Shown: positions 17,983 through 26,760 of the stretch, piece after piece
Layout: each line of letters starts with the position of its first letter
Position numbering within the stretch: the stretch's first letter is position 1
From: Tribonema minus
Lineage: Eukaryota; Sar; Xanthophyceae; Tribonematales; Tribonemataceae
Assembly: GCA_017506865.1 (NCBI GenBank)
Contig: JAFCMP010000009.1
Coordinates: 62,001-126,000, forward strand
Direction: 5' to 3'
Length of the DNA: 64,000 nucleotides
Made by a program: the position numbers and the translations under genes
Notes under the pieces: model-generated
The model's database searches: none
The model's input: only the letters and a program-made list of their open reading frames with translations
Told to the model about the DNA's origin: nothing

Positions 17983-18317
17983 TGCAATGTTGCCGTATTG
18001 TGGAAAGGGATTGCGCTGCGTGTGACTTGATAGCCGAACTCGGAGATCGCCGAGAACAATCTGGTCGCCACGACATCGTCGTTGTACGGCTCCAGCCCGT
18101 ACTGCGTCGCTGGCACTCTAATGTGTACACTGCGTTTGCCGCACTCTATAGCCGTCCTGACGGCAGCGTCGGCCTCCACCAAAAAGGTAGTGGTGGCTGC
18201 TCTGTCAGCTGCGCGATCTGATGTGTCGGTCATCGCTTCCAATGCGCGCGCTTCTACTGCTGTCAGCATCTGTTGGTACGATGCAACATTTTTTGACCGT
18301 ACGCAAGAACACGACAT
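17913..18317 (-). CDS. small viral protein, paralogue of 18855-19217
   Basis: 134 residues from ATG 18317, or 118 from ATG 18269, where the family resemblance begins (MLTAVEAR). Pattern: M-x-T-A-x-x-A-R, a long helix, AIECGKRSVHIRV, then a FGYQVTRS strand and a TLQW end. The protein at 18855 has the same order (MFTADHAR ... GFDTDVRD ... VHITW). Short proteins of this layout occur in several giant viruses (family knowledge, no function known). Confidence 0.5.
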   Translation of the reverse strand: MSCSCVRSKNVASYQQMLTAVEARALEAMTDTSDRAADRAATTTFLVEADAAVRTAIECGKRSVHIRVPATQYGLEPYNDDVVATRLFSAISEFGYQVTRSAIPFHNTATLQWKDVTTPQQRPPEKKKWYQSLC

Positions 18318-18365
18318 TTGCCATCACGTGTGATTGCGGGTCGCAGCGCACCGGAGAGCCGCTCG

Positions 18366-18785
18366 CTACTTTCCCTTGCCCATCGCTGCTGACGACGCGG
18401 CGGCCATGCTGCTGAGTGCGTTATGACGATCCGCCCTGAGCCTGGCGCCGTACTGGGCGCGGCGCCACGCACGGAGGCCGGCAGCCAGATCATTACACGT
18501 TCGCGACTGATAGTGTACCACGGCCTGCAGCGCGCGGCTCTCGTCGTCAGCGTTCTGTTTCTGCGCACGGATCCTTGCGGCGGATTCCTCACCAACAGCA
18601 GTAGCGAATGCTTCGCGCATTTCCCTCCCACGCTGCGCCGCCCGCGCGCCCATGTACGCATCGCACTCGGCGGTTTGCAGAATGCTTCTTACGAACGCTG
18701 AAGCCGGCACTGCACCCTCTCTATGCCCCGAGCACATTTCTACCAGCTGCCAGAGAGCTGTCTGGCACTTGCGGTCATCCATCAT
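18366..18785 (-). CDS. hypothetical helical protein
   Basis: 139 residues from the ATG pair at 18785/18782. Ala- and Arg-rich helices (RAAQRGREMREAFATAVGEE, ARIRAQKQNADDESRALQ). Divergent from 18855 with a 69-nt gap. The longer upstream reading on this strand is open only because the opposite gene is GC-rich. No family recognised. Confidence 0.45.
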   Translation of the reverse strand: MMDDRKCQTALWQLVEMCSGHREGAVPASAFVRSILQTAECDAYMGARAAQRGREMREAFATAVGEESAARIRAQKQNADDESRALQAVVHYQSRTCNDLAAGLRAWRRAQYGARLRADRHNALSSMAAASSAAMGKGK

Positions 18786-18854
18786 TTCTTTCGGGCAACA
18801 GAAAAACTGCGTGCGCACCGACAAATTTGTTGGTGCCTGCACGACGATCCCGGC

Positions 18855-19217
18855 ATGTTTACGGCTGACCACGCGAGGCATATCGCCCAGGCGACCCGGG
18901 CACAGTCGCAAGAGAGCGTCGTCATGGAACACGTTCGCAGCGCCACGTACATGGTGACGATGCGCGCGGCGGCCGGCAAAACCACAGCAGAGGATTTTGT
19001 CTCTTACAGCCAATTCTTTGAAGACGAGGAAGATGTGGACGACTACGTCGCTGCTGCCGCGCGAGCTCTGGCGACGGCGGAGAGTGTGGCCGAAGTGATG
19101 AGAGAGCGGGGGTTCGACACGGACGTCAGAGATAACGATGGCTTCGGCCGTGTGGACGTCCACATCACGTGGCCGATCGCGTCGCCCGCGGTCGTGTGGC
19201 CGCACCAGTGCGACTGA
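18855..19217 (+). CDS. small viral protein, paralogue of 17913-18317
   Basis: 120 residues from ATG 18855. Shares with the minus-strand gene at 17913 the start M-F/L-T-A-x-x-A-R, a central helix, a glycine-aromatic turn (GFDTDVRD) and a final beta-strand ending in TW/QW. The two copies lie 1 kb apart on opposite strands, so duplication with inversion is likely. Function unknown. Confidence 0.5.
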   Translation: MFTADHARHIAQATRAQSQESVVMEHVRSATYMVTMRAAAGKTTAEDFVSYSQFFEDEEDVDDYVAAAARALATAESVAEVMRERGFDTDVRDNDGFGRVDVHITWPIASPAVVWPHQCD

Positions 19218-19236
19218 ACAAAATGTTCGTTCCTTG

Positions 19237-19740
19237 ATGCTCAGTATGTACGTCACGCTTCAGCACACGTACGCTTGCGAGTGCTCCACAACAGATGTCA
19301 TCGCCGTGTGCAACAAGTCTCACCTGTGCGTGCTCGCCATTCTGCGCGCCATCTTCTCCAACCTCACGTTCAACTACTACGATCCGAAGAAGAGATGGTA
19401 CCAGCGAGGAGAGGACTGGATCGACGGATGGAGTGGTGGCACAGGGGTGAGCGACTACCGGGTGGAAAAATGGGTGGACAATGAGAGGGTGATGATTTAC
19501 CAATACGATTTTGACACCTTCCTGAAACGCAAGGTAATCAAGGAGCAATTGACTAGCGATGCGGTGCGCCAACTGCTGCTGGAGTGGAGACAGTCTGCCC
19601 TGAAGGACACCGTTCCCGCCGACCTTGCGAACATCAGCATCAGCAAAGGGCGTTTGGAGCTGCATGACGACCGCAAGCCTTGGATCGAGCGGCACGGGTC
19701 GGCTCTGCCGTATCCCGAAGGTCCTTTCGCAGATCTTTGA
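19237..19740 (+). CDS. hypothetical protein
   Basis: 167 residues from ATG 19237 (19246 is possible). N terminus has cysteines and a hydrophobic stretch (LCVLAILRAIFSNLTF). It is followed by an aromatic, charged part (NYYDPKKRWYQRGEDWIDGW). No family recognised. It is the last compact viral-type gene before a CAG-rich host-like stretch. Confidence 0.45.
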   Translation: MLSMYVTLQHTYACECSTTDVIAVCNKSHLCVLAILRAIFSNLTFNYYDPKKRWYQRGEDWIDGWSGGTGVSDYRVEKWVDNERVMIYQYDFDTFLKRKVIKEQLTSDAVRQLLLEWRQSALKDTVPADLANISISKGRLELHDDRKPWIERHGSALPYPEGPFADL

Positions 19741-20928
19741 CAGCGCTCGGCGTCGTGCTCGCTACGACATCACCGCGCATCGAATGAATGGCGAGGCGGT
19801 CGACGACTCGAGACTTCTGTTGGGGCTGAGTCAGGTCAGCTTCAAGTCACAGTGACCTTTCATTTGCGTTGCGGGGGGAGGGGTATTCCGGCAGCAGTGC
19901 AGCAGCAGGTGTCTGTGTGTATAAAGAACAACACGCAGCAGCAGCGCTAACCACCACGCAGTAGCAGCACCAGCAGCAGCAGCCACATGAGTGGACATAG
20001 CAACAGGAGGCACAGCTTCAGGCTGCTAGGCCCTCCATCTCTTGAAATCACTGATGATGCCTTGTATGTTGGAATGAGGGCCAAAGCCCCCATCAACTGC
20101 TTGTGGCTGGTTCAGGGCCCTAAAGAGGTGCTGGTGCACCTACAGAACCACAGGCAGATATCCCGGAACAAGCTGCGCAAGTGCTTGCAGCTGCTCACAA
20201 AGCGCAGAGCAGAGGTCATCAAGACTTGGGCTGACAGGTCAGTCAATGATCCGGACACCTTCAGGCTGCACATTCTCAAGACCAAGAGAGCATGCGCTGC
20301 TCAAGCTGGATAGCGCAGCAGCAGCAGCAGCAGCAGCAGCGCAGCAGCAGCAAGCAGCGCAGCAGCTGATGTGATATGCGCATCATTTCTCGCTTCGCCC
20401 ATGCTGTGGACCACGTGCGCAGTATCTCACGAGTGCTTTATGGTCTCTGCTGCTGCAGCGACGTGGACGCCTTGAAGTACATTGGAGAGCCCAGGTGGCA
20501 CGGAGGGTGGAGGCGCAACCGCGCACCTGTCATCCCGAAGCGGGTGCGCAAGCGGAAGACCAAGAGCCCAAATGTGCACCTTCGCAATATTCTGCAGCTG
20601 TGCTCTGCGGCGGCGCTGCGCAGGATGGAGGCGTGATCTACGCTCCGGGTTCCTTACATTTTGCAGCCCGACGAAATCGGTGGAGAAGGCGCTCGCTGAG
20701 CATGTGGATGCGCTTGCGTTGCAGACTGCGCTGCTGCGCCACTGAGCTACCAGTACATAAAGAGTTGACAATACAGGGTGTGTGAAATATGAGTTATGCT
20801 GCGCCGGGCCGAGATAATCAACAGAGGAGAAATCAATCTCCACTCATCTCTCTTTCCGCTCATGTCATTGCGTGCCCTCACCTGTTGTGCGCTGTTCCCC
20901 ATGTCAGAGTGATGCCATATGTTGCAAC
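19741..20928 (+). other. CAG-rich, host-like insert
   Basis: Dense CAG/GCAGCA tracts at about 19890-19985 and 20310-20365, a GGGGGGAGGGG run and low coding density set this apart from the flanking viral genes. It resembles the host part beyond 43.4 kb and the 33-34 kb stretch. It holds one possible small gene (19987-20313). A second frame (20376-20636) has basic residues but no recognisable domain. It may be an inserted host repeat. Ends and target-site duplications could not be found by eye. Confidence 0.4.
19987..20313 (+). CDS. possible host-type small protein in CAG-rich insert
   Basis: 108 residues from ATG 19987, rich in Arg, Lys and Leu (NHRQISRNKLRKCLQLLTKR, then WADRSVNDPDTFRLHIL). 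Directly flanked on both sides by CAG tracts. No domain recognised. It could be a fragment of a transposable-element protein or a small host gene. Confidence 0.3.
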   Translation: MSGHSNRRHSFRLLGPPSLEITDDALYVGMRAKAPINCLWLVQGPKEVLVHLQNHRQISRNKLRKCLQLLTKRRAEVIKTWADRSVNDPDTFRLHILKTKRACAAQAG

Positions 20929-21183
20929 TCATATGCAGTTGACAGAAATCATGGTGCCGACGATGGCCATGCGCAGGCCGTGTGCTGCAGAAGCTTCTTC
21001 GACAGAGAGTATGCGCCCTGCGAGGGCGTTGTGCGTCTCCGGAGGGGACATGGCGGAAGGCCGCTTCGCGCCCTCATGTCCTCCGGACGCGCTCTCCTGC
21101 ATGGCGGTGTCTGTTGCGGTCGTGCAGGACGAGCAGGTGGCGCCCATACTGTGCAATGCCAGAAACGTAGGATTTTTTTTCAT
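20929..21183 (-). CDS. possible small protein
   Basis: 84 residues from ATG 21183. Two cysteines (CSSC) and a C-terminal hydrophobic segment (LRMAIVGTMISV) that could be a tail anchor. It starts just beside the SINE fragment at 21238. Weak support: length, codon pattern and the terminal hydrophobic segment only. Confidence 0.3.
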   Translation of the reverse strand: MKKNPTFLALHSMGATCSSCTTATDTAMQESASGGHEGAKRPSAMSPPETHNALAGRILSVEEASAAHGLRMAIVGTMISVNCI

Positions 21184-21237
21184 ATGGTGATGGGACCAGA
21201 CTTCATCTGCAAGGTGACAAATATACATGGGAACAAT

Positions 21238-21391
21238 AGTACAGTGGTCCGGAAGCTCCACCGCCGAATGTGGGGACCTCCACCTCTTCGGTGCGAGCAA
21301 ATGCGCTCATAATGAACTTCGGTTCAACCCTAAACTGAAGGTTCTGTGCGAGCTTCGGTTCGAACAGTATCTAAAGTTTCTGGTAGTGATA
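21238..21391 (+). mobile_element. SINE copy lacking the box-B segment
   Basis: Shares with 41868-42060 the words ACAGTGGTCCGGAAGCTCCA, TGTGGGGACCTCCACCTCTT (here with one extra G), TTCGGTGCGAGCA, ATGAACTTCGGTTC and TTTCTGGTAGTGA in the same order. About 60 nt that carry the tRNA-like B box in the other copy are missing here. It is therefore a deleted or older copy of the same tRNA-derived SINE, inserted in the viral-type segment. Confidence 0.65.
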
Positions 21392-21679
21392 GTGTGCCAG
21401 ACATAAACCTTTTTACACTGCTGCTGTTGAACTTCTCCAAAAAGTCCCAACTGCTTTTTGTTCCATTTCGGGCGAATGCCATGCTACAAATGCGTTCCGG
21501 CTCACGCAGCTGCAGTATTGAGCTCGTCGAAGCGAAAAGGCTCATGAGCAAATGCCGCAAAGTGTGCAGAATGCAGTTTCAAACCTTGAAATTGTCAATC
21601 GGGACTTTGGCGGTACGGAGTCTTTTGGGAACGGGAAGGGTGGCAAGTCCTTTCTCACTTTCACAAACAGACTCCGGAA

Positions 21680-22249
21680 ATGTCAACCGAGCCCATCGCC
21701 AAGCGCGTGTGCCATGGCCGGCGGTCGGCCGGGACATCCCCCTGGGCACTGGAGTGCACCACATCGGAGAGCTCGGAGTCGTCGCCTTTTCTCAGAACGC
21801 CTTCCCCGCCCCGGACGCCGGTCACGCGCAGCGTCTGGAGCAGAGACGGTCCCCCTACCCCGCTGCCGCTGTGCCAGGCGGAGCGCGACTTGATGATGAC
21901 CCTGTGTGCCAGGAGACGGCTGCCGGTGTGCTATTTCGAAGGCGCGCTATCACTGTGGATCAGGGTGAAGAGCGACTACCAGGAAAGCCTCAAGCAGGAT
22001 GGGGAGCTGACCATTCTCATGATCACGGCGCTGTTCATAACTGTCAAATTTTGTGGCCCGCAAAGTTTGACGCACCACGCCGTGACCCTCGACAAAGCGC
22101 GGGAGGATGGGTGGAAGGACGTGACGTCGGAGTCGCTCATGACGCGCGAGCTCACCATGTGCCAACACGTCAACTGGGATTTGTTCAACGACAGGATCGA
22201 GCCGGATCCGCTCATAGGGGGCGAAGCGACGCCGGTGTCGCCGTGCTAA
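21680..22249 (+). CDS. viral cyclin-like protein
   Basis: 189 residues from ATG 21680. The N-terminal 60 residues are Ser/Pro-rich and probably disordered. The rest has the cyclin-box order: a helix with FEGALSLWIRV, LTILMITALFITVKFCG (K on the second helix), then ESLMTRELTMCQHVNWDLF, matching the E...(I/L)L..L.W.L segment of N-terminal cyclin folds. It should bind a cyclin-dependent kinase of the host or virus and push the cell cycle (family knowledge). Only one cyclin box is present. Ends at TAA-free TGC/TAA region before an intergenic repeat. Confidence 0.65.
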   Translation: MSTEPIAKRVCHGRRSAGTSPWALECTTSESSESSPFLRTPSPPRTPVTRSVWSRDGPPTPLPLCQAERDLMMTLCARRRLPVCYFEGALSLWIRVKSDYQESLKQDGELTILMITALFITVKFCGPQSLTHHAVTLDKAREDGWKDVTSESLMTRELTMCQHVNWDLFNDRIEPDPLIGGEATPVSPC

Positions 22250-22404
22250 TTGCTAAATGAGGACAATTTTGGACGCTTCACTGTCTCCTCTCATCTAGTT
22301 TTTCTGGCGCTGCTCATATCTGTAGATGGGAGAGTCATTGCCTGTGCAAACCAGAGCATGGTGGAGTGGCAAGTATCAATTGTCTCCATGTGACAGCACA
22401 CTGT

Positions 22405-22528
22405 CAGAGCATTGCGTGGCGGCACGTGATGATAGAGTCCATGTATCATTGAGTAGTCAATGAAATGAGTCACATCATAACTGTAAGAGCATGGCGCGGT
22501 GCCAAACAACGATAGTGTCCATATTTCC
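22405..22528 (+). repeat. imperfect direct repeat, period about 80 nt
   Basis: CAGAGCATTGCGTGGCGGCA...GATAGAGTCCATGTATC (22405-22447) recurs as AAGAGCATGGCGCGGTGCCA...GATAGTGTCCATATTTC (22486-22528). It lies in the 290-nt gap between the convergent cyclin and UDG-like/repeat genes. No other feature is seen in this gap. Confidence 0.4.
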
Positions 22529-22539
22529 GCGAGGCGTTG

Positions 22540-25500
22540 CTATATTTTGTCAAGCTTTTGACCCCGATTCTTGAACATGAAAGTGAACAGCGCGCAATCG
22601 TCTGAGAGTCGCACACGATGTGCTTCAAACTTTCCCTGAAAGTCAGAGTCGATGATGCGGACGGCAAACCCTCCTATGCAGAATATCCTCACAAATGAGA
22701 AATGCCCCAAGAGTGGTAGATACTCTCTTGCGACAGCCTCGAATGCGTCCGTGCCGACCCTGCATGCGATGCTGTCATCCATGAATCTGACGAAGCTGTC
22801 ACTACCCAAGTCTTCGAACCACCTGTCTGCGGCGCACTCAAATGCATCTGTGCCAATGCGACAGGCCACGCTGCTGCGGATAAACCTGATGAAGCGGTCG
22901 TTACCGAGGCGCATGATCCACTTCACTGCAGCGGTCTCGAACACGTGCGTGCCGATGCGGCATGCGACACTTCCTCTGATGAATGTGACAAATCCTTTGG
23001 TACCGAGATCTGCAAGCCACTTCGCTGAAGCGGTCTCGAACGCTTCAGTGCCAATGCGACATGCAACACTACCACTGATGAACGTGACAAAGCCATCGGC
23101 GCCGAGCTGTTGGAGCCACCTTGCTGCAGCGCTCTCAAATGGTTCGGAGCCGAAACGACAGGCAACGCTGCTGCTGATGAACGTGACGAAGTGCTTGATG
23201 CCGAGGTCTTTGAGCCACCGGGCTGCGGTACTTTCAAATTCATCCATGCCGATGCGGCATGCCACGCTTTCGCTCATGAATGTGACGAAGCAGCCGATGG
23301 AGAGCCGTTCGATCCACTCTGCTGCGGCGGCCTCGAATGCATCTGTGCCGATACGACACGCAACGCTGCCTCTGATGAACGAAACAAAGCGGCTGATGCC
23401 GAGCCGCTGGATCCAGTCTGCTGCGGCGGCCTCAAATGATTCCGTGCCGATGCGACACGACACGCTGTTATTGATGAAAGTGACAAAGCGGCGCATGCCG
23501 AGCCGTTGAATCCATGCCGCTGCAGCGGCCTCGAACGCACCTGTGCCGATGCGACATGCCACGCTGCCTGAGATTAATGTAACAAAGCGGCTGATGCCGA
23601 GCCGTTGGATCCACTCGGCTGCGGCGGCCTCGAACGCATAGGTGCCGATGCGACATGCCACGCTGTCGTTCATGAAAGTGACGAAGCGGCCGATGCCGAG
23701 CCGTTGGATCCACTCTGCTGCGGCGGACTCGAACGCGTCGGTGCCGATGCGACATGCCACGCAGTCGCTCATGAAAGTGACGAAGCTGCCAATGCCGAGA
23801 CGTTGGATCCACGCGGCTGCGGCGGCCTCGAACGCGTCGGTGCCGATGCGACATGCGGCTGCATCGCTCATGAATGTGACGAAGCGGCCGATGCCGAGCC
23901 TTTGAATCCACTCTGCTGTGGCGGCCTCGAACGCATCGGTGCCAATGCGACATGCGGCCGCATCGCTCATGAACGTGACAAAGTGGCCGATGCCAAGCCG
24001 TTGGATCCACTCTGCAGTGGCGGCGTCGAACGCAGGTGTGCCAATGCGACACGCCACGCTACTGCTCATGACCGTGGCGAAGCCGTCCTTGCCGAGCCGC
24101 TGGATCCACCTCACTGTGGCACTCTCGAACGTGTCCGTCCCGATGCGACACGCCACGCCGTTGCTGATGAATTTGACGAACCCGTTGATGCCGAGCTGCC
24201 GGATCCACCTCTCCGAAGCATATTCAAACTCGTCGGCGCCAATGCGACACGCCACGCTGTTGCTGATTAAAGTTACGAAGCCTTCGTTGCCGAGCCGCTG
24301 AAGCCACTTCGCTGCGGCGTTTTCGAATGCATCCGTGCCGACGCGAAGTGCCACACTACTCCTCATGAAAGTGATAAAGCCGTCGTTGCCGAGACGCTGA
24401 AGCCATCTTGCTGTGTCGTTTTCAAATGTATCCGTGCCGATGCGACACGCCACACTATTGCTGATGAAGGTTACGAAGCCGTCGTTGCCGAGTCGCTGGA
24501 TCCACACCTCTGCGGAGCTCTCAAACACGTCTGTGCCAATGCGACAAGCCACACTCCCGCTCATGAACGTGACGAAGCGGCGGATGCCAAGCTTTTGCAG
24601 CCACATCGCTGCGGCCCTCTCAAATGTGTCGGAACCGATGCGACAGGCCACACTGTCGCTGATGAATTTGACAAAATCGAGCCCAAGCGTGCTGTACCAT
24701 CGCTCCAAATGCTCCTCATGCGCCGGCAAATTGAGGTACAGGTCTCCGCTGCGAAGAAGTGACAAGAGAGTGTGTTGCCCTCTCTTCGCCCACCTCAAAA
24801 TTATGTCCCTCACCTCCGGGATGTGTGCCTTGACGTTCCTGAGATGCACATCTCGCCCCGGAAATCGCCCACTTGAGTCTTCGTACAGCAGCTCAGTCAT
24901 GAACTTTCGCCCGCCATTTATCTTCTCGAGCTGGTCCGCATCGATTTGCAAGGCATTAAGGAGGCTTTCATGGATGTTATCGGGTGTGATATCACCGCTC
25001 TGGCAGCAGCGAGGCAAGGCGTTCAACATGGCCATCGTCTCCTTGAATAAGGCACTCGCCTTCATCTCTCCGCCTCTTACCAGATGCCATGAAGGGTGGG
25101 GTCGCCCCTCCAGAGTGATGAAACGCCTGCCACCCGTCATGCAGAGGTTGATGCCGAGCGCAGAGAGTTCTCGGATACGGGATGCCAATCCGAACTCCAT
25201 CATCTTCTCAAATGCCGCTTGACACGTCTTTCCCGCAATGTACACACACGGGATGCCACCGTCAACCCTATTGCGCAACTGAGCCGTGAGCCTCGAATGC
25301 CAGTCACGCACGAGCTCTTCATCCTCCACCCATGTCTCGATGGCACGCTGGTCGATGACACGGTTTATCTGGTTTGCGCTCAAGACGCAGAAATCCACCC
25401 ACGCTACCTCAGTCCTGGCGAGAAGCAGCTTCTTCATCTCCTTCTCCGTGCGAGACACGTCAGTAGCCGCTCTGGGACCGGGATACAGGCCAAGCACTAT

Positions 25501-25623
25501 GAGAGGGGTGCCAGAGAGTGGTGGAGGCAGGTGGACCGTGACGCCGCCTAAGTCCCCGATGACGCAAGTCTTTTGCTTTTTGAGCACAGACATGCTGGGG
25601 AACTCTGCAGCGCGTAAAGGCAT
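22540..25623 (-). CDS. uracil-DNA-glycosylase-like domain fused to about 20 tandem 33-residue repeats
   Basis: 1,027 residues. The N-terminal 220 residues resemble the UDG superfamily fold: LIVLGLYPGP takes the place of the water-activating GQDPYH-type loop, VYIAGKTCQAAF fits the central strand, and GRPHPSWHL resembles the HPSPLS loop. After a linker, 20 complete repeats and one partial repeat follow, 33 residues (99 nt) each. The core is FVTFMSxSVACRIGTDAFExAAAxWIQRLG. The invariant CRIGT and WIQRLG suggest an alpha-solenoid. The repeat domain is unknown to me. ATG at 25623 or 25593 (MSVLKK, shared with the fragment at 43225). Possible DNA-repair or DNA-modification sensor (inference). Confidence 0.65.
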   Translation of the reverse strand: MPLRAAEFPSMSVLKKQKTCVIGDLGGVTVHLPPPLSGTPLIVLGLYPGPRAATDVSRTEKEMKKLLLARTEVAWVDFCVLSANQINRVIDQRAIETWVEDEELVRDWHSRLTAQLRNRVDGGIPCVYIAGKTCQAAFEKMMEFGLASRIRELSALGINLCMTGGRRFITLEGRPHPSWHLVRGGEMKASALFKETMAMLNALPRCCQSGDITPDNIHESLLNALQIDADQLEKINGGRKFMTELLYEDSSGRFPGRDVHLRNVKAHIPEVRDIILRWAKRGQHTLLSLLRSGDLYLNLPAHEEHLERWYSTLGLDFVKFISDSVACRIGSDTFERAAAMWLQKLGIRRFVTFMSGSVACRIGTDVFESSAEVWIQRLGNDGFVTFISNSVACRIGTDTFENDTARWLQRLGNDGFITFMRSSVALRVGTDAFENAAAKWLQRLGNEGFVTLISNSVACRIGADEFEYASERWIRQLGINGFVKFISNGVACRIGTDTFESATVRWIQRLGKDGFATVMSSSVACRIGTPAFDAATAEWIQRLGIGHFVTFMSDAAACRIGTDAFEAATAEWIQRLGIGRFVTFMSDAAACRIGTDAFEAAAAAWIQRLGIGSFVTFMSDCVACRIGTDAFESAAAEWIQRLGIGRFVTFMNDSVACRIGTYAFEAAAAEWIQRLGISRFVTLISGSVACRIGTGAFEAAAAAWIQRLGMRRFVTFINNSVSCRIGTESFEAAAADWIQRLGISRFVSFIRGSVACRIGTDAFEAAAAEWIERLSIGCFVTFMSESVACRIGMDEFESTAARWLKDLGIKHFVTFISSSVACRFGSEPFESAAARWLQQLGADGFVTFISGSVACRIGTEAFETASAKWLADLGTKGFVTFIRGSVACRIGTHVFETAAVKWIMRLGNDRFIRFIRSSVACRIGTDAFECAADRWFEDLGSDSFVRFMDDSIACRVGTDAFEAVAREYLPLLGHFSFVRIFCIGGFAVRIIDSDFQGKFEAHRVRLSDDCALFTFMFKNRGQKLDKI

Positions 25624-25680
25624 TGTTTGGTCTGCTTGTGATGATCCAACAAATTTTACTACTGTTCAGAACCACGCGTG

Positions 25681-25702
25681 AAAATGGGAGATGAATTGGG
25701 AA
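25681..25702. promoter_or_regulatory. candidate early promoter words in a divergent promoter
   Basis: AAAATGGGAGATGAATTGGGAATG lies between the minus-strand repeat protein (start 25623) and the plus-strand DUF5832-like gene (start 25816). Both orientations are possible. Confidence 0.45.
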
Positions 25703-25780
25703 TGTCACTCCATGGAATTGCAAGCGCATGCAGCTCGTGACACAATTCTCAATTGTGCGCAACGCGTTCCTGGATGCATC

Positions 25781-25793
25781 GATAAAATATTGT
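25781..25793 (+). promoter_or_regulatory. candidate late promoter word (GATAAAATATTGTG)
   Basis: 23-35 nt upstream of ATG 25816. Same word as at 14961-14978 (minus). Confidence 0.55.
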
Positions 25794-25815
25794 GTGCCTT
25801 GTACACCTGAGAATC

Positions 25816-26400
25816 ATGAGTGACTGGCGCAGCATCGAGGATGTTGATGAGAATGCCATGAACTCGCGCAAGCCCGTCCCGCACCACCTCACGGACTCTT
25901 CGCAGCGTTACTGTGTGATGACCGTCGTTGCACCGGAAGGCACCAACCAAAAATCAGAAGAGCTCTGCATCAGAGTCCATGGCTGCAAAGAGAGCATCGC
26001 CGAAGCGAATCGCTGGGCCCGCAAATTGCGCGATTCTAACACCTTTTTTGACGTCTACGTTCTCAAGACGAATGAATGGGCGCCACTCCCCCCGCGTGTC
26101 GATGAGATCGACAGCGTCAACTTCACTGATGGCAGAGTTCAGGCTGTGTTCGATTCGCATCGCGAACATCAGAAGGGGCAGAAGCGGGAAATGGTCGAGC
26201 GCCTCGCACAAGCGCACGAGGAGAAGACACAACGCGCAGCACTCAAAGCGAGCGAAGAGTTCGTTGAAGTTGTGAAGGACGTCGCGATTGAGAAAGCTGC
26301 AATGCAGGGGGACGCCACTGCGCAGGATGAGGCCACTGCGCAGGAGGCGGCTGCCCCGCAGGATGAGGCCGAAGGTGCGGAGGAGAGCAAGGGCGAGTGA
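25816..26400 (+). CDS. DUF5832-like NCLDV protein
   Basis: 194 residues from ATG 25816. The first 100 residues follow the layout of a family widespread in giant viruses (Pfam DUF5832): an N-terminal PPP/HHL-type segment, YCVMTVVAPEG, a strand with ELCIRVHG, a helix of AEANRWARKLRD, then FFDVYVLKTNEWAPLPP. The C-terminal half is a charged helix that ends in an Ala/Glu/Gln-rich tail with short QDEATAQE repeats. The function of the family is unknown; it is often found in virions (family knowledge). The promoter word at 25781 decides this start. Confidence 0.65.
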   Translation: MSDWRSIEDVDENAMNSRKPVPHHLTDSSQRYCVMTVVAPEGTNQKSEELCIRVHGCKESIAEANRWARKLRDSNTFFDVYVLKTNEWAPLPPRVDEIDSVNFTDGRVQAVFDSHREHQKGQKREMVERLAQAHEEKTQRAALKASEEFVEVVKDVAIEKAAMQGDATAQDEATAQEAAAPQDEAEGAEESKGE

Positions 26401-26469
26401 AAATGCAAAAATGATGTGTGTTGGAGAGAGTGAATGAGATGACTTTTTTTTGTGCGTGTACCTGTAAAC

Positions 26470-26760
26470 ATGTCGCTCTCCTCTGTCATCGTCACGGCCC
26501 CGGGCACACGCCCTCAAGGTAACTTCGCGCTTTCGAATGCCCTTTTCAGCACTAAGCTCGGGTTGGCTTCCATCACTGCGACTGTCGTGTTTCTGATGAG
26601 CCTCGCTTCAGAACCGCCGTTCCTGCTCGCCGAAGAAGTCGATGCCATGCACGTCAGGCAGACGTCGATATTGGGGGCGCTTGCGGTTTCGTTCGTGAGC
26701 GGGGCGGTCGTCATGTTCTTTCCGGGCGGCGCGTATTCCACGCGCATCATTCAGTCTTGA
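26470..26760 (+). CDS. small membrane protein with two transmembrane segments
   Basis: 96 residues from ATG 26470. Hydrophobic segments at about residues 30-50 (GLASITATVVFLMSLA) and 72-90 (GALAVSFVSGAVVMFF). Short polar loops. Typical of small virion-membrane proteins of giant viruses; no family recognised. The stop overlaps the 3' end of the convergent gene at 26747 by 14 nt. Confidence 0.5.
   Translation: MSLSSVIVTAPGTRPQGNFALSNALFSTKLGLASITATVVFLMSLASEPPFLLAEEVDAMHVRQTSILGALAVSFVSGAVVMFFPGGAYSTRIIQS

Noticed and set aside
21346..22260. Longer plus-strand frame overlapping the cyclin gene
   Set aside because: Different frame from the cyclin box, and it begins inside the SINE tail.
23110..24300. 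Long plus-strand and alternative-frame readings across the 33-residue repeat gene
   Set aside because: The regular 99-nt DNA repeat keeps several frames open. Only the minus-strand frame has conserved residues and continues into a folded N-terminal domain.
22540..25623. CRISPR-like direct repeats (99-nt period)
   Set aside because: Repeats are contiguous, protein-coding and without spacers.
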